Assembly (NCBI RefSeq): GCF_018130145.1
Contig: NZ_JAFCMB010000015.1
Coordinates: 1 to 64,000 of the forward strand
Source: Bradyrhizobium sp. AUGA SZCCT0176
Lineage (GTDB): Bacteria > Pseudomonadota > Alphaproteobacteria > Rhizobiales > Xanthobacteraceae
Direction: 5' to 3'
Length of the DNA: 64,000 bases
Shown here: positions 8,000-15,847 of the stretch, piece by piece
Position numbering within the stretch: the stretch's first letter is position 1
Layout of the letters: every line of letters begins with the position of its first letter
The notes under the pieces: model-generated
Told to the model about the DNA's origin: nothing
Database searches by the model: none
What the model saw: the letters and a program-made list of their open reading frames with translations, nothing else
Position numbers and translations under genes: made by a program

Positions 8000-8107
8000 A
8001 TGTGGACAACGGAACACGACGGTGTAACGGAAAGTTGGGATCCTGCTCTGTGGTCGATCGGTGGCGTGCTTGGCGTCGCGATCCTATATCTGGCGTGTCT
8101 AGCCTGA
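8000..8107 (+). CDS. 35-residue single-pass membrane microprotein
   Basis: This short reading frame encodes an acidic N-terminal half (MWTTEHDGVTESWD) followed by one hydrophobic segment (about residues 17-34, IGGVLGVAILYLACL). A GGAGG Shine-Dalgarno sequence lies eight bases before the ATG, and a second small gene follows 18 bases after the stop, so the two may be co-transcribed. No family is recognised. The strong start context supports a real gene; the absence of homology evidence keeps confidence moderate. Confidence 0.5.
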   Translation: MWTTEHDGVTESWDPALWSIGGVLGVAILYLACLA

Positions 8108-8125
8108 CGAACGTGAGGCAACGCC

Positions 8126-8293
8126 ATGTCCAAAGCGAAAGAGCTTCAGGAAAAAGCCGAGATGTTCGAGCGGCGCGCAGAAAGCGCCACCGATCCCATC
8201 TCGCAACGTCACTACAAAGAGATGGCCGCGCATTATCGATCGCTCGCCGTCGAGCACCTGGACGTCGTAAAACGCGACGAGCCGGCGCATTAG
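8126..8293 (+). CDS. Conserved small helical protein (55 aa)
   Basis: This 55-residue, highly charged protein (MSKAKELQEKAEMFERRAES, ending VKRDEPAH) is predicted to be mostly alpha-helical, with a central SQRHYKEMAAHYRSLA segment. Similar short proteins are, from memory, widespread in Bradyrhizobium, with no known role. GAGG lies seven bases upstream of the ATG. It follows the 35-residue membrane microprotein in the same direction and is convergent with the nitronate monooxygenase gene. Confidence 0.75.
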   Translation: MSKAKELQEKAEMFERRAESATDPISQRHYKEMAAHYRSLAVEHLDVVKRDEPAH

Positions 8294-8320
8294 CACAACG
8301 ACCCCGGCAGCCGCCGGACG

Positions 8321-9394
8321 CTAAGCCAGCGAACTCAGCCTAGCCAACGCCGCGCCCGCCAGCGCCCGCGTCAGTTCTGCAGCCGGCATCTCGCGGCCCA
8401 TCCGCACCGCCTGCCCGGCCCAGAGATTGGTGAAATCGACCTTGCCGAGCTTTTCGGCGGCCGCCTTCAGCGGACCGAGTGCGGTTGCGGCGTGCGGAAA
8501 ATCAGGCGCATCCGGCGAAATCGGTCCGACCTCGCGCATCAAGCGGTTGGCGACGCCGCGCGCGGGCCGTCCGGTCATGACGTTGGTAATGACGGTGGCA
8601 TCATCACTCGCCTGGGCAAGCGCTACCCGCGCCGGCGCGGACACCTTCGATTCCGGGCAGCGCAGATAGGCCGTGCCGATCTGCACGCCCGCAGCTCCGA
8701 GCGCAAAGGCCGCCGCGATCCCGCGTCCGTCGGCAATGCCGCCGGCCGCGATGACAGGCACCTTCACGGCGTCGACGACCTGCGGCACCAGCGCGAAGGT
8801 GCCGGGCTGCTGGGCGATATTCTCGGTCAGGAACATGCCGCGATGGCCGCCGGCTTCGGCGCCTTGCGCAATGATCACGTCGGCGCCGTGCTCCTCGAGC
8901 CATATCGCCTCTTTTACGATCGTGGCTGACGACATCACGATGGCGCCCGCCGCCTTGACGCGTTTCACCAGTGCGGCATCCGGCAGGCCGAAATGGAAGC
9001 TGACCACTTGCGGCTTCATCTCCTCAACCAGCGCGCACATCGCCTCGTCGAATGGCGCGCGGTTCGCGGCAGTGACAGGCGTTGCGGGATCGAGGCTCAA
9101 CTCCTTGTAATAGGATGCGAGCCGCGCCTTCCATCCGGCTTCGCGCGCGGGATCGGCCGCGACCGGCGCGTGGCAGAAAAAGTTCAAGTTGAGCGGCGTG
9201 GAGACGCGCTGGCGCACGATGCTGATCTGTTCGCGCGCCTTTTCCGCCGTGATCATCGCGCATGGCAGCGAACCCAGCGCGCCACCCTGGGCCGCCGCGA
9301 TCGCCAGTTCCTGATCCATCACGCCGGCCATTGGCGCCAGCACGATCGGAAATTCGGTCTTGAAGAGATCGAGAAGTCGGCGGTCTGGCCACAT
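8321..9394 (-). CDS. Nitronate monooxygenase family flavoprotein (first copy)
   Basis: This 357-residue protein of the nitronate monooxygenase / 2-nitropropane dioxygenase family is FMN-dependent and TIM-barrel. Visible signatures are FPIVLAPMAGVMDQELAIAA at the N-terminus, the central VSFHFGLP, and IIAQGAEAGGHRG followed by PVIAAGGIADGRG and GAAGVQIGTAYL, which form the phosphate-binding part of the FMN site. It detoxifies or uses alkyl nitronates in characterised members; the substrate here is not known. It follows a second family member 26 bases upstream on the same strand, so the pair is probably one operon opposite the LysR gene. Confidence 0.92.
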   Translation of the reverse strand: MWPDRRLLDLFKTEFPIVLAPMAGVMDQELAIAAAQGGALGSLPCAMITAEKAREQISIVRQRVSTPLNLNFFCHAPVAADPAREAGWKARLASYYKELSLDPATPVTAANRAPFDEAMCALVEEMKPQVVSFHFGLPDAALVKRVKAAGAIVMSSATIVKEAIWLEEHGADVIIAQGAEAGGHRGMFLTENIAQQPGTFALVPQVVDAVKVPVIAAGGIADGRGIAAAFALGAAGVQIGTAYLRCPESKVSAPARVALAQASDDATVITNVMTGRPARGVANRLMREVGPISPDAPDFPHAATALGPLKAAAEKLGKVDFTNLWAGQAVRMGREMPAAELTRALAGAALARLSSLA

Positions 9395-9420
9395 GGGTCT
9401 GCTCGCTTGAATGAGTGGAA

Positions 9421-10410
9421 TCAGGCTCTTGTTGCTGCGGAAGAGTTGCGCCGTCCAGCCAGGAGCTGATCGGCCTCGCCGACGATCCTGTCAACGATCA
9501 CTGCCGCCGACGGAATATCATGGATCAGGCCGACGGCCTCACCTGCGATGACAGCGGCGACATCATAATTTCCGGCGGCTCTCGCGGCGGCATATTCGGC
9601 CGCGACAGCGGTGACGTTTTGCATCAGTTCGACCTCGCGCCCGATCCAGCGGCGCGCGTGGTCATTGATCAGGCAGCGGCCGTTGAACGGCGCCGGCCAG
9701 ACATTGTTCCGCGAGATATCGAAGATGATGCTCCTGATGCTGCTGCCGCTGGTCGCGTTGCAGATACGCTTTTTGGCTTCATCGGCGCCGTCGCATTCCT
9801 GGCTGGCGTAAAAGCGCGTGCCGAGCAGCACGCCGGACGCCCCCAGCATCATCATCGCCGCCAGCCCGCGGCCGTCACCGATGCCGCCCGCCGCCGCAAC
9901 CGGCACCCGGCCCGCCACGAGATCGACAATCGCCGGCACGATGTCGATGGTGGTGCGGGAGGCACCGTGTCCGCCGGCCTCGCTGCCTTGCGCAATCAGC
10001 AGGTCGGCACCGGCGTCAAGCGCCTGCCGCGCCATGCCCTCGTCCTGCACCTGGCAGATCAGCAGCGCGTTGCTGGATTTGATCTTGGTCGCAAAGGGTT
10101 TTGGATCGCCGAACGAGAGCATGATGGCGCGCGGCCGTGCCGCGAGCGCGATGTCCATTAGCTCCGGCCGTTTGGCGAGACTCCAGGTGATGAAGCCGAT
10201 GCCAAAGGGAGCGGATACGCCTCTGAGCTTGGCGGTCTCCTGCTCCAGCCAGGCCTTATCGCCATAGCCACCACCCAAAATGCCAAAACCACCGGCGGCG
10301 CTGACTGCCGCCGTCAGTCGTGCGCCGGCGATCACGTCCATTGGCGCCGACAGGACCGGATGCGTGATGCCCAGGAGAGCCGTCAATGGCGTGCTGATCG
10401 ACATGTCCAA
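9421..10410 (-). CDS. Nitronate monooxygenase family flavoprotein (second copy)
   Basis: This 329-residue member of the nitronate monooxygenase family is clearly diverged from its neighbour. Signatures include THPVLSAPMDVIAGARLTAA, AGGFGILGGGYGD, IAQGSEAGGHGASR and VPVAAAGGIGDGRG with GASGVLLGTRF. The start could be the ATG at 10410 or the second Met two codons later. It is transcribed divergently from a LysR regulator across about 100 bases and leads a two-gene operon. The two enzymes may act on related nitro or nitronate compounds; this is inferred from family and position. Confidence 0.92.
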   Translation of the reverse strand: MDMSISTPLTALLGITHPVLSAPMDVIAGARLTAAVSAAGGFGILGGGYGDKAWLEQETAKLRGVSAPFGIGFITWSLAKRPELMDIALAARPRAIMLSFGDPKPFATKIKSSNALLICQVQDEGMARQALDAGADLLIAQGSEAGGHGASRTTIDIVPAIVDLVAGRVPVAAAGGIGDGRGLAAMMMLGASGVLLGTRFYASQECDGADEAKKRICNATSGSSIRSIIFDISRNNVWPAPFNGRCLINDHARRWIGREVELMQNVTAVAAEYAAARAAGNYDVAAVIAGEAVGLIHDIPSAAVIVDRIVGEADQLLAGRRNSSAATRA

Positions 10411-10446
10411 ACCCTTCTATCTGGACAGACACGATAAGCCGACATA

Positions 10447-10463
10447 TCATTCTCATAAAATGA
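10447..10463. promoter_or_regulatory. Possible LysR-type operator between the divergent genes
   Basis: The sequence TCATT-N7-AATGA is an AT-rich interrupted dyad, as expected for LysR-family sites. It lies midway between the nitronate monooxygenase operon and the LysR gene. The arms are short (5 bp), so this is tentative. Confidence 0.4.
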
Positions 10464-10509
10464 ATACTATAGAACGCTGCCATCGCTATAATGAAACGGA
10501 GACCGGTCC

Positions 10510-11391
10510 ATGGAATTGAGCGATCTCGTGACGTTTTCGACGGTGGCGCGCCTCGGCGGCATCACCCGCGCCGCGGACGAACTCAACACCGTGCAATCCA
10601 ACGTCACCCAGCGCGTCAAAGCGCTGGAGACCGAGATCGGCACCGCACTGTTCGAGCGGCATAGCCGCGGCATGACATTGACCGGCGCCGGCCGCCGCTT
10701 GCTTCCGTATGCGCAGCGGATGGCGGCGTTGTCGCGCGAAGCCGTGCTGGCCGCGCGCGACGATGGCGAGCCCAAGGGGCCGTTGTCGATCGGCTCGATG
10801 GAGACCACCGCTGCGGTACGGCTGCCTTCCCTGCTCGCCGAATTCCACCGCCGCTTTCCAGCGGTGCGCTTGAGCCTGCGCACCTCGCCGACCGCAGACC
10901 TTGTCGCGGCCGTGCTTGACGGATCGCTCGACGGCGCATTTGTGGCCGGTCCGATCGACCACGCCGAACTCAGTTCGACAATCGCTTTCAGGGAAGAACT
11001 CGTGCTGGTGACGTCGAGGCGCTGGGCAAATCTGGCCGCCTTGCGCGCGGGCACGCCAGAATCGGGGCCGACCGCCCTGGTATTCCGCACCGGCTGCAGC
11101 TATCGGCAGCGGCTCGAACAGGTGTTTTCCGAGTTCGGCTGGCCGTCTTCGGCGCGGTTCGAACTCGGCACGCTAGACGGCATGATCGGCTGCGTCGCCG
11201 CTGACATGGGCGTGACGCTGCTGCCCCGTGCCGTTGTCGGAAAGAACGAGACCGTCAACGTCCACAAGCTGAAGGCCGCTCAGTCTGGTGTCGACACCCT
11301 CTTCATCCAGCGCCGCAGCGCACATCAATATAGCGCGCTGCAAGGCTTTACCGCCTGCCTGAACAATAGCGGCGAGGTCATCGCCGCCTGA
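10510..11391 (+). CDS. LysR-family transcriptional regulator
   Basis: This 293-residue protein has an N-terminal winged helix-turn-helix (DLVTFSTVARLGGITRAADE, then VQSNVTQRVKALE and LFERHSRGMTLTGAG) and a C-terminal periplasmic-binding-like effector domain. GGAG precedes the ATG at 10510. It is divergent from the nitronate monooxygenase pair, which it most likely regulates together with itself, the usual LysR arrangement. The inducer cannot be told from sequence. In the recognition helix the order matches the CbbR/YofA-like subgroup, but I cannot assign a specific orthologue. Confidence 0.92.
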   Translation: MELSDLVTFSTVARLGGITRAADELNTVQSNVTQRVKALETEIGTALFERHSRGMTLTGAGRRLLPYAQRMAALSREAVLAARDDGEPKGPLSIGSMETTAAVRLPSLLAEFHRRFPAVRLSLRTSPTADLVAAVLDGSLDGAFVAGPIDHAELSSTIAFREELVLVTSRRWANLAALRAGTPESGPTALVFRTGCSYRQRLEQVFSEFGWPSSARFELGTLDGMIGCVAADMGVTLLPRAVVGKNETVNVHKLKAAQSGVDTLFIQRRSAHQYSALQGFTACLNNSGEVIAA

Positions 11392-11395
11392 GATT

Positions 11396-11593
11396 TCAGC
11401 GCCGCAGCCCGCCTCCGCCCCTGACCGCCTCGACCAACCCTAACGGCCAAGCGCCCTGTAGAAATCCGTAAATTGAACCCAGCGCGCAGGCTGCCGCGAA
11501 GGGCAGAATAAACCAGCGGCGGTGGTCTTCCAGCGCGTAGCGGATGAGCATCGCGGTCACCGCGAGCAAGCCGAACAATTGCAGTGCATCCAT
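11396..11593 (-). CDS. Small conserved membrane protein (65 aa)
   Basis: This 65-residue protein starts MDALQLFGLLAVTAMLIRYA and has two hydrophobic segments separated by LEDHRRWF, then a second span containing ACALGSIYGFLQGAWP. A longer upstream extension is open, but the internal ATG at 11593 gives the sensible product. Relatives I remember in Bradyrhizobium end VWALVALRRW; here the tail is RGGGGLRR, perhaps a late sequence change. The role is unknown. It is convergent with the LysR gene, 4 bases apart. Confidence 0.7.
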   Translation of the reverse strand: MDALQLFGLLAVTAMLIRYALEDHRRWFILPFAAACALGSIYGFLQGAWPLGLVEAVRGGGGLRR

Positions 11594-11800
11594 CGCGTTG
11601 CCTCGTCGCGCGCGCCGTTCCGCTGTGCGAAATATCGGCGCCACATTTCTGCAACAAAGAAGATTTGCGCTGCACGACCGGCTCGCGGCCTTCCATCGCA
11701 ATAGCCGCATCAAAAAATTTTTGGAATCGTCGCACACTACTACGTTAGTATGAGGCGCTGACTACCAAGAACCATAACGTCAACTCTGGGAGGATCTGCG

Positions 11801-12736
11801 ATGCGCCACGCGTTCGTGCTGTGCTGTTCGGCTGCCCTGTTGGGAACGGTTGGAACGGCAAACGCTCAAGACTGGACGAAATCGAAATGGGGACCGAACG
11901 ACGAGATCGGCGCCGCCAACTATATGACCCCGGAGCTCGTTGTGAAGGCGGCCGGCCTCGTCAAGACCGGCAAGACCTACGCGCTCGGCTTCCCGGTCGA
12001 CTCCAAGATGCCCGCCTACCCTCCGCGCGCCTTCAAGATCACCGTCGTCCAGCCCGGTCAGGCCGGCATTCCCGGCCTTGGGCCGAGCAAGACCACCTAT
12101 AACGACGACATCATCGAAGGCTGGGTCGGCGTCGGCAGCCAGATGGACGGCCTCGGCCATATCGGCGTGGAGCACGTCTATTATAACGGCAACAAGCTGC
12201 TCGACTTCGCCGATCCCACCGGCCTGAAGAAACTCGGCATCGAGAAAGTGCCACCGATGGTGACCCGCGGTGTGCTGCTCGACATGGCCGCTCACTACGG
12301 TACGGATGTGGTCAAAGAAGGCACCGCCTTCAACGTCAAGGAGATCGAGGAAGTCGCTAAGAAACAAGGCGTGGAAATCCGCCAGGGCGACGTCGTCCTC
12401 TTTCACACCGGTTGGGCTAGTCTGATCGGCAAGGACGACAAGCGCTTCAACTCAGGTGAGCCTGGCCTTGGCGTCGAAGGCGCCAAATATCTCACCGGCA
12501 AGGGCGTGGTTGCCGTAGGCGCCGATACCTGGGGGCTGGAAGTGATACCGTTTGAATCGAAGAACGTGTTCGAGGTGCACCAGATCCTGCTGCCAATGAA
12601 CGGAACCTACATTCTCGAAGTCATCAATACTGCCGAACTCGCAGCCGACAAGGCCTATGAGTTCCTGTTCGTGCTCGGCCAGCCGCGCTTCAAGGGCGGC
12701 GTGCAGAGCATGATCAACCCGGTCGCGATTCGCTAA
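11801..12736 (+). CDS. Secreted cyclase-family protein (kynurenine formamidase-like fold)
   Basis: This 311-residue protein has a clear signal peptide (about residues 1-22, ending TANA before QDWTKSKWG). The body matches the cyclase/metal-dependent hydrolase family: FPVDSKMPAYPPR, then VGVGSQMDGLGHIGVEH around the metal site, and VVLFHTGWASL with LGVEGAKYLTGKGVVAVGAD. In the HxGTHxDxxxH motif of formamidases the first part reads VGSQMDGLGH here, as in the long cyclase subgroup. A GGGAGG site precedes the ATG. The substrate is unknown; a periplasmic amide or lactone hydrolase is plausible. Confidence 0.85.
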   Translation: MRHAFVLCCSAALLGTVGTANAQDWTKSKWGPNDEIGAANYMTPELVVKAAGLVKTGKTYALGFPVDSKMPAYPPRAFKITVVQPGQAGIPGLGPSKTTYNDDIIEGWVGVGSQMDGLGHIGVEHVYYNGNKLLDFADPTGLKKLGIEKVPPMVTRGVLLDMAAHYGTDVVKEGTAFNVKEIEEVAKKQGVEIRQGDVVLFHTGWASLIGKDDKRFNSGEPGLGVEGAKYLTGKGVVAVGADTWGLEVIPFESKNVFEVHQILLPMNGTYILEVINTAELAADKAYEFLFVLGQPRFKGGVQSMINPVAIR

Positions 12737-12827
12737 GACGATCTCGACGGATGGCGTGGCGTTCCCGCATGGACGCCACGCCGCATCCGGCTTTGCATGT
12801 CAGACTAGCTGCGTGTTATGCGGGTCC

Positions 12828-13310
12828 ATGCCCGCCCTCATCCTCCCTCTGATCGAAGCGGTCACGCATTGGCCCGAGCGCGGTGCGCTGGTCGGCCTCG
12901 ATCTCGGCACCAAGACCATCGGCGTCGCGGTTTCCAACGCCGATCGCAGGCTGGCGACCGGCGTTGAGACCCTCCACCGCAAAGCCTTCAAGGCCGACGC
13001 GGCGCGGCTGCTTTCCATTGCCGGCGAGCGCAACGCGGTCGGTTTCGTGCTCGGCCTGCCCATCAACATGGATGGCAGCGAAGGTCCGCGCGCGCAATCG
13101 ACCCGCGCCTTTGCACGCAATTTTTCCAAACTCACAGATCTGGCGATCGGCCTGTGGGACGAACGGCTCTCAACATCGGCCGTCGAGCGCGAACTGATCG
13201 GGATGGACGTCAGCCGGGCCCGCCGCGCCGAAGTGATCGACGAGCATGCCGCGATCTTCATCCTGCAAGGCGCGCTGGACCGGCTCGCCACACTGCGCGG
13301 CGAGCGCTGA
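12828..13310 (+). CDS. ruvX: Holliday junction resolvase-like protein RuvX/YqgF
   Basis: This 160-residue protein has an RNase H-like fold and starts MPALILPLIEAVTHW. The first acidic residue is Asp25 in GLDLGTKTIGVAVS. Others are GFVLGLPINMDGSEGPRAQ and the C-terminal DEHAAIFILQGALD, whose aspartate completes the site. In characterised homologues it takes part in 16S rRNA 5'-end processing; a resolvase role is also proposed. The internal ATG at 12828 is preferred to an upstream in-frame start because it gives the standard length. The next gene starts 2 bases after its stop. Confidence 0.95.
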   Translation: MPALILPLIEAVTHWPERGALVGLDLGTKTIGVAVSNADRRLATGVETLHRKAFKADAARLLSIAGERNAVGFVLGLPINMDGSEGPRAQSTRAFARNFSKLTDLAIGLWDERLSTSAVERELIGMDVSRARRAEVIDEHAAIFILQGALDRLATLRGER

Positions 13311-13312
13311 AG

Positions 13313-14236
13313 ATGGCAGTGGTGGTCGCGGCGCTGCTGCCGGTGTTCTTGCTGATCGTGCTCGGCTTCATACTGAAGCGGACTTTGATGCGGCTGGAGA
13401 CGCAGTGGCACGGGCTGGAGCGGCTGACCTATTACGTGCTGTTTCCGGTGCTCTTGATCCAGACGCTGGTGAAGGCCGACCTCAGCAAGGTCCCGGTCGC
13501 AGGCGTCGGCGGCGCGCTGCTGCTGTCGGCGCTGCTGATGTCGCTGCTGTGCCTGGCGCTGCGACCCCTGCTCGCCCGCGGCGCGGTCAACGGACCCGCC
13601 TTCACCTCGGTGTTCCAGGGCGCCATCCGCTGGCAGACCTATGTGGCGCTCGCCGTCTCGGGCAGCCTGTTCGGCGATGCCGGACTGGCGCTGGCCTCGG
13701 TCGCGATGGTCGCCATCATCCCCTTGGTCAACGTGTTCAGCGTCAGCGTGCTCGCGCAGTACGCCTCGACCGAAAAACAATCGGTCGGATCCATCGCCAT
13801 GACGGTCGTGCGCAATCCCCTGATCTGGGCCTGCGCGATCGGGCTCCTGATCAACGTCACCCACCTCCCCCTGCCAAAGCTCTGGCATGACGTCGCCGAC
13901 GCGCTCGGCCGCTCCTCGCTGGCGATCGGCCTGCTGGTGACCGGCGCCGGCCTGCATCTCGAAGGCCTGTTCCGCCCGAGCCTTGCCGCTTCGGTTGCGG
14001 TGTTCCTCAAGCTGGTGCTGATGCCGGTGATCGCCGTCGCGCTGGCGCTGTGGTTCGGGCTGTCAGGCTCGAACCTGGCGATCGTGACCGCGTGCGCGGC
14101 GGTGCCGGCCTCATCCAGCGCCTATGTGCTGGCCCGGCAGATGGGCGGCGATGCGCCTTTGCTGGCGCAGATCATCACGCTGCAGACCATTCTGGCGGCG
14201 ATCACGATGCCGATCGCGATCGCGTTGGTCGGGTGA
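13313..14236 (+). CDS. AEC-family (auxin efflux carrier) transporter
   Basis: This 307-residue integral membrane protein has about ten hydrophobic segments in two halves, as in the AEC/BASS-like fold. It starts MAVVVAALLPVFLLIVLGFI followed by KRTLM; characteristic features are LTYYVLFPVLLIQTL and the late GLSGSNLAIVTACAAVPASS. AEC carriers export small organic anions such as malonate or malate in bacteria; the substrate here is not known. It begins 2 bases after ruvX, so they are probably co-transcribed, and it is convergent with the first CPBP protease gene. Confidence 0.9.
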   Translation: MAVVVAALLPVFLLIVLGFILKRTLMRLETQWHGLERLTYYVLFPVLLIQTLVKADLSKVPVAGVGGALLLSALLMSLLCLALRPLLARGAVNGPAFTSVFQGAIRWQTYVALAVSGSLFGDAGLALASVAMVAIIPLVNVFSVSVLAQYASTEKQSVGSIAMTVVRNPLIWACAIGLLINVTHLPLPKLWHDVADALGRSSLAIGLLVTGAGLHLEGLFRPSLAASVAVFLKLVLMPVIAVALALWFGLSGSNLAIVTACAAVPASSSAYVLARQMGGDAPLLAQIITLQTILAAITMPIAIALVG

Positions 14237-14238
14237 GA

Positions 14239-15012
14239 TCAGAAGTACGCAAGTTTCAGGGCAGTATGGGCTATGACCGCGAGGTTGAAAAAGCCGTGAG
14301 TTATCACGGTGAGCCAGGTCGAGCCGCTGCGGCGTCGCAGATGCCCGAAGATCAGACCGACGAGGAAGATCTGGCAAATATAGTACCAGCTATACTGCTG
14401 GTGCATCAGCGCCCACAGCGCGGACGACAGCACGATCGTGCCGATCGGACCGAGAAAAGACTGCGACCAGCCGCGATACAGCAGGCCACGCACCACGAAT
14501 TCCTCCGTGACCGGCGCCGCGACGCAGAAGCCGATCAACAACAGCCACAACAGCCCAGCGTCTTGCGCGGAGCGGTAGCTGTCGATCACGAATGCAAGCA
14601 TCGGATGTCCCGTGACAAACGAAAGCAGAAGCCATGCGAGCAGGAATGCCAAGGTTATTGGGAGGCCGTGAAGGAGTTCGTCGCGGCTCGGCCAGCGAAG
14701 TGCAAGATAGTCCGCGAAGCCTTGCCTTGCGATCCGGATCGCGGCCCAGAGCACGGCAACGACCAAGGCACATGCGGCAATCGTCCCCGCGGCGATGTTG
14801 CCGCCTTGAGACGCCAACTCGACGATTTGCGCCCCGGTCATGTCCAGATCGCCGTGCCAGATGAACACCACGACCATCATCACGAGGTAGCCGAGATTGA
14901 ACGCAACATAGGCAAGCAACGCGACGACCGCCGAACCCAAGAAATACCAGGTACGGGGCTGACGTGGCGAAACAGGCAAAGCGGGCGGCGCGGAAATCTC
15001 GGGCGTTGACAT
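14239..15012 (-). CDS. CPBP-family intramembrane metalloprotease (first)
   Basis: This 257-residue membrane protein of the CPBP (CAAX protease and bacteriocin processing, Abi) family has several transmembrane spans. The catalytic motif is EExxxR, here TEEFVVRGLLYRGW, followed by a histidine in SALWALMHQQYSW and a third, NxxxH-like motif near WLTVITHGFFN. Substrates are unknown. It lies directly downstream of a second, similar CPBP gene on the same strand (gap 54 bases), suggesting an old tandem duplication. Confidence 0.92.
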   Translation of the reverse strand: MSTPEISAPPALPVSPRQPRTWYFLGSAVVALLAYVAFNLGYLVMMVVVFIWHGDLDMTGAQIVELASQGGNIAAGTIAACALVVAVLWAAIRIARQGFADYLALRWPSRDELLHGLPITLAFLLAWLLLSFVTGHPMLAFVIDSYRSAQDAGLLWLLLIGFCVAAPVTEEFVVRGLLYRGWSQSFLGPIGTIVLSSALWALMHQQYSWYYICQIFLVGLIFGHLRRRSGSTWLTVITHGFFNLAVIAHTALKLAYF

Positions 15013-15066
15013 AGGGACCTCCGCGCCTTGGTCGCACCGGCGCGGCGTCAGGTTCGAGGTCCGCGG

Positions 15067-15837
15067 CTATTGCCCGGCGAGCCAGAAGGTTTGAATGGTC
15101 GCCGCCGTGTTGTTGAGACCGTGCAGTACGATCGTCAGCCAGGTCGAACCGGTGCGGTAGCGGAAATAGCCGAGCAGCAGGCCGATGGTGAACACCTCAC
15201 CGAAGAAGAACCAGCTGTACTGCAGATGCATCGAAGTCCAAACCAGCGACGACAGGAAGATGGCGCCGGGCACCCCGAGGCGAGATTCCGACCAGCCGCG
15301 GTAGAGAAAACCGCGCGCCATAATTTCCTCCGAGATCGGTGCAGCGACGCAGAACGCGATCACGAGCAGCCATAGCGCGCCGTCGGCCTGCGCCGATTTC
15401 AGCACGTCGCCCATAAAGCCCGGCGTCACCTCGCGCCCGAGCGCACGCGACAGCAGGTCCCAGCCGCCGACCAGCACGGCCAATGAGACGGCGCCGATCA
15501 GGAAATTCTGCCACGTGGTCCAGCGCAGCGCGAGGTAGTCAACAAATGGCGTGCGCGAGGCACGCGTCGCGACCCAGGCTGCGAGCAGCACCGCAGGCAT
15601 TCCCATGATCACGGACAGCGAGATCGTCAGCCCGGCGCCGACGACATGGATCGCTGCCGCGAGATCCCATGAACCTTGCCGCAACACGAAGTAAACGATG
15701 ACCACGGCCTGGCCGACGAACATCCCGGCAAAGATGAACAGCCCCCACAGCGCCGTGCCCCAGAACTTCCAGATCCGGGGCGGACGCAGGGCGGACGCGA
15801 CGGGAGGGGGCGGTTGCGGGAGGCTGAGGGAATCCAT
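15067..15837 (-). CDS. CPBP-family intramembrane metalloprotease (second)
   Basis: This 256-residue relative of the neighbouring CPBP protein starts MDSLSLPQPPPPVASALRPP, a proline-rich N-terminus, before the first membrane span. The catalytic region reads ISEEIMARGFLYRGWSE, with SLVWTSMHLQYSW and WLTIVLHGLNN further on, so all three motif histidine/glutamate elements are kept. A longer open frame upstream overlaps the acyl-CoA dehydrogenase gene and is not used. It starts 10 bases after the dehydrogenase stop, so all three minus-strand genes may share a transcript. Confidence 0.92.
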   Translation of the reverse strand: MDSLSLPQPPPPVASALRPPRIWKFWGTALWGLFIFAGMFVGQAVVIVYFVLRQGSWDLAAAIHVVGAGLTISLSVIMGMPAVLLAAWVATRASRTPFVDYLALRWTTWQNFLIGAVSLAVLVGGWDLLSRALGREVTPGFMGDVLKSAQADGALWLLVIAFCVAAPISEEIMARGFLYRGWSESRLGVPGAIFLSSLVWTSMHLQYSWFFFGEVFTIGLLLGYFRYRTGSTWLTIVLHGLNNTAATIQTFWLAGQ

Positions 15838-15847
15838 CAACTGACTT

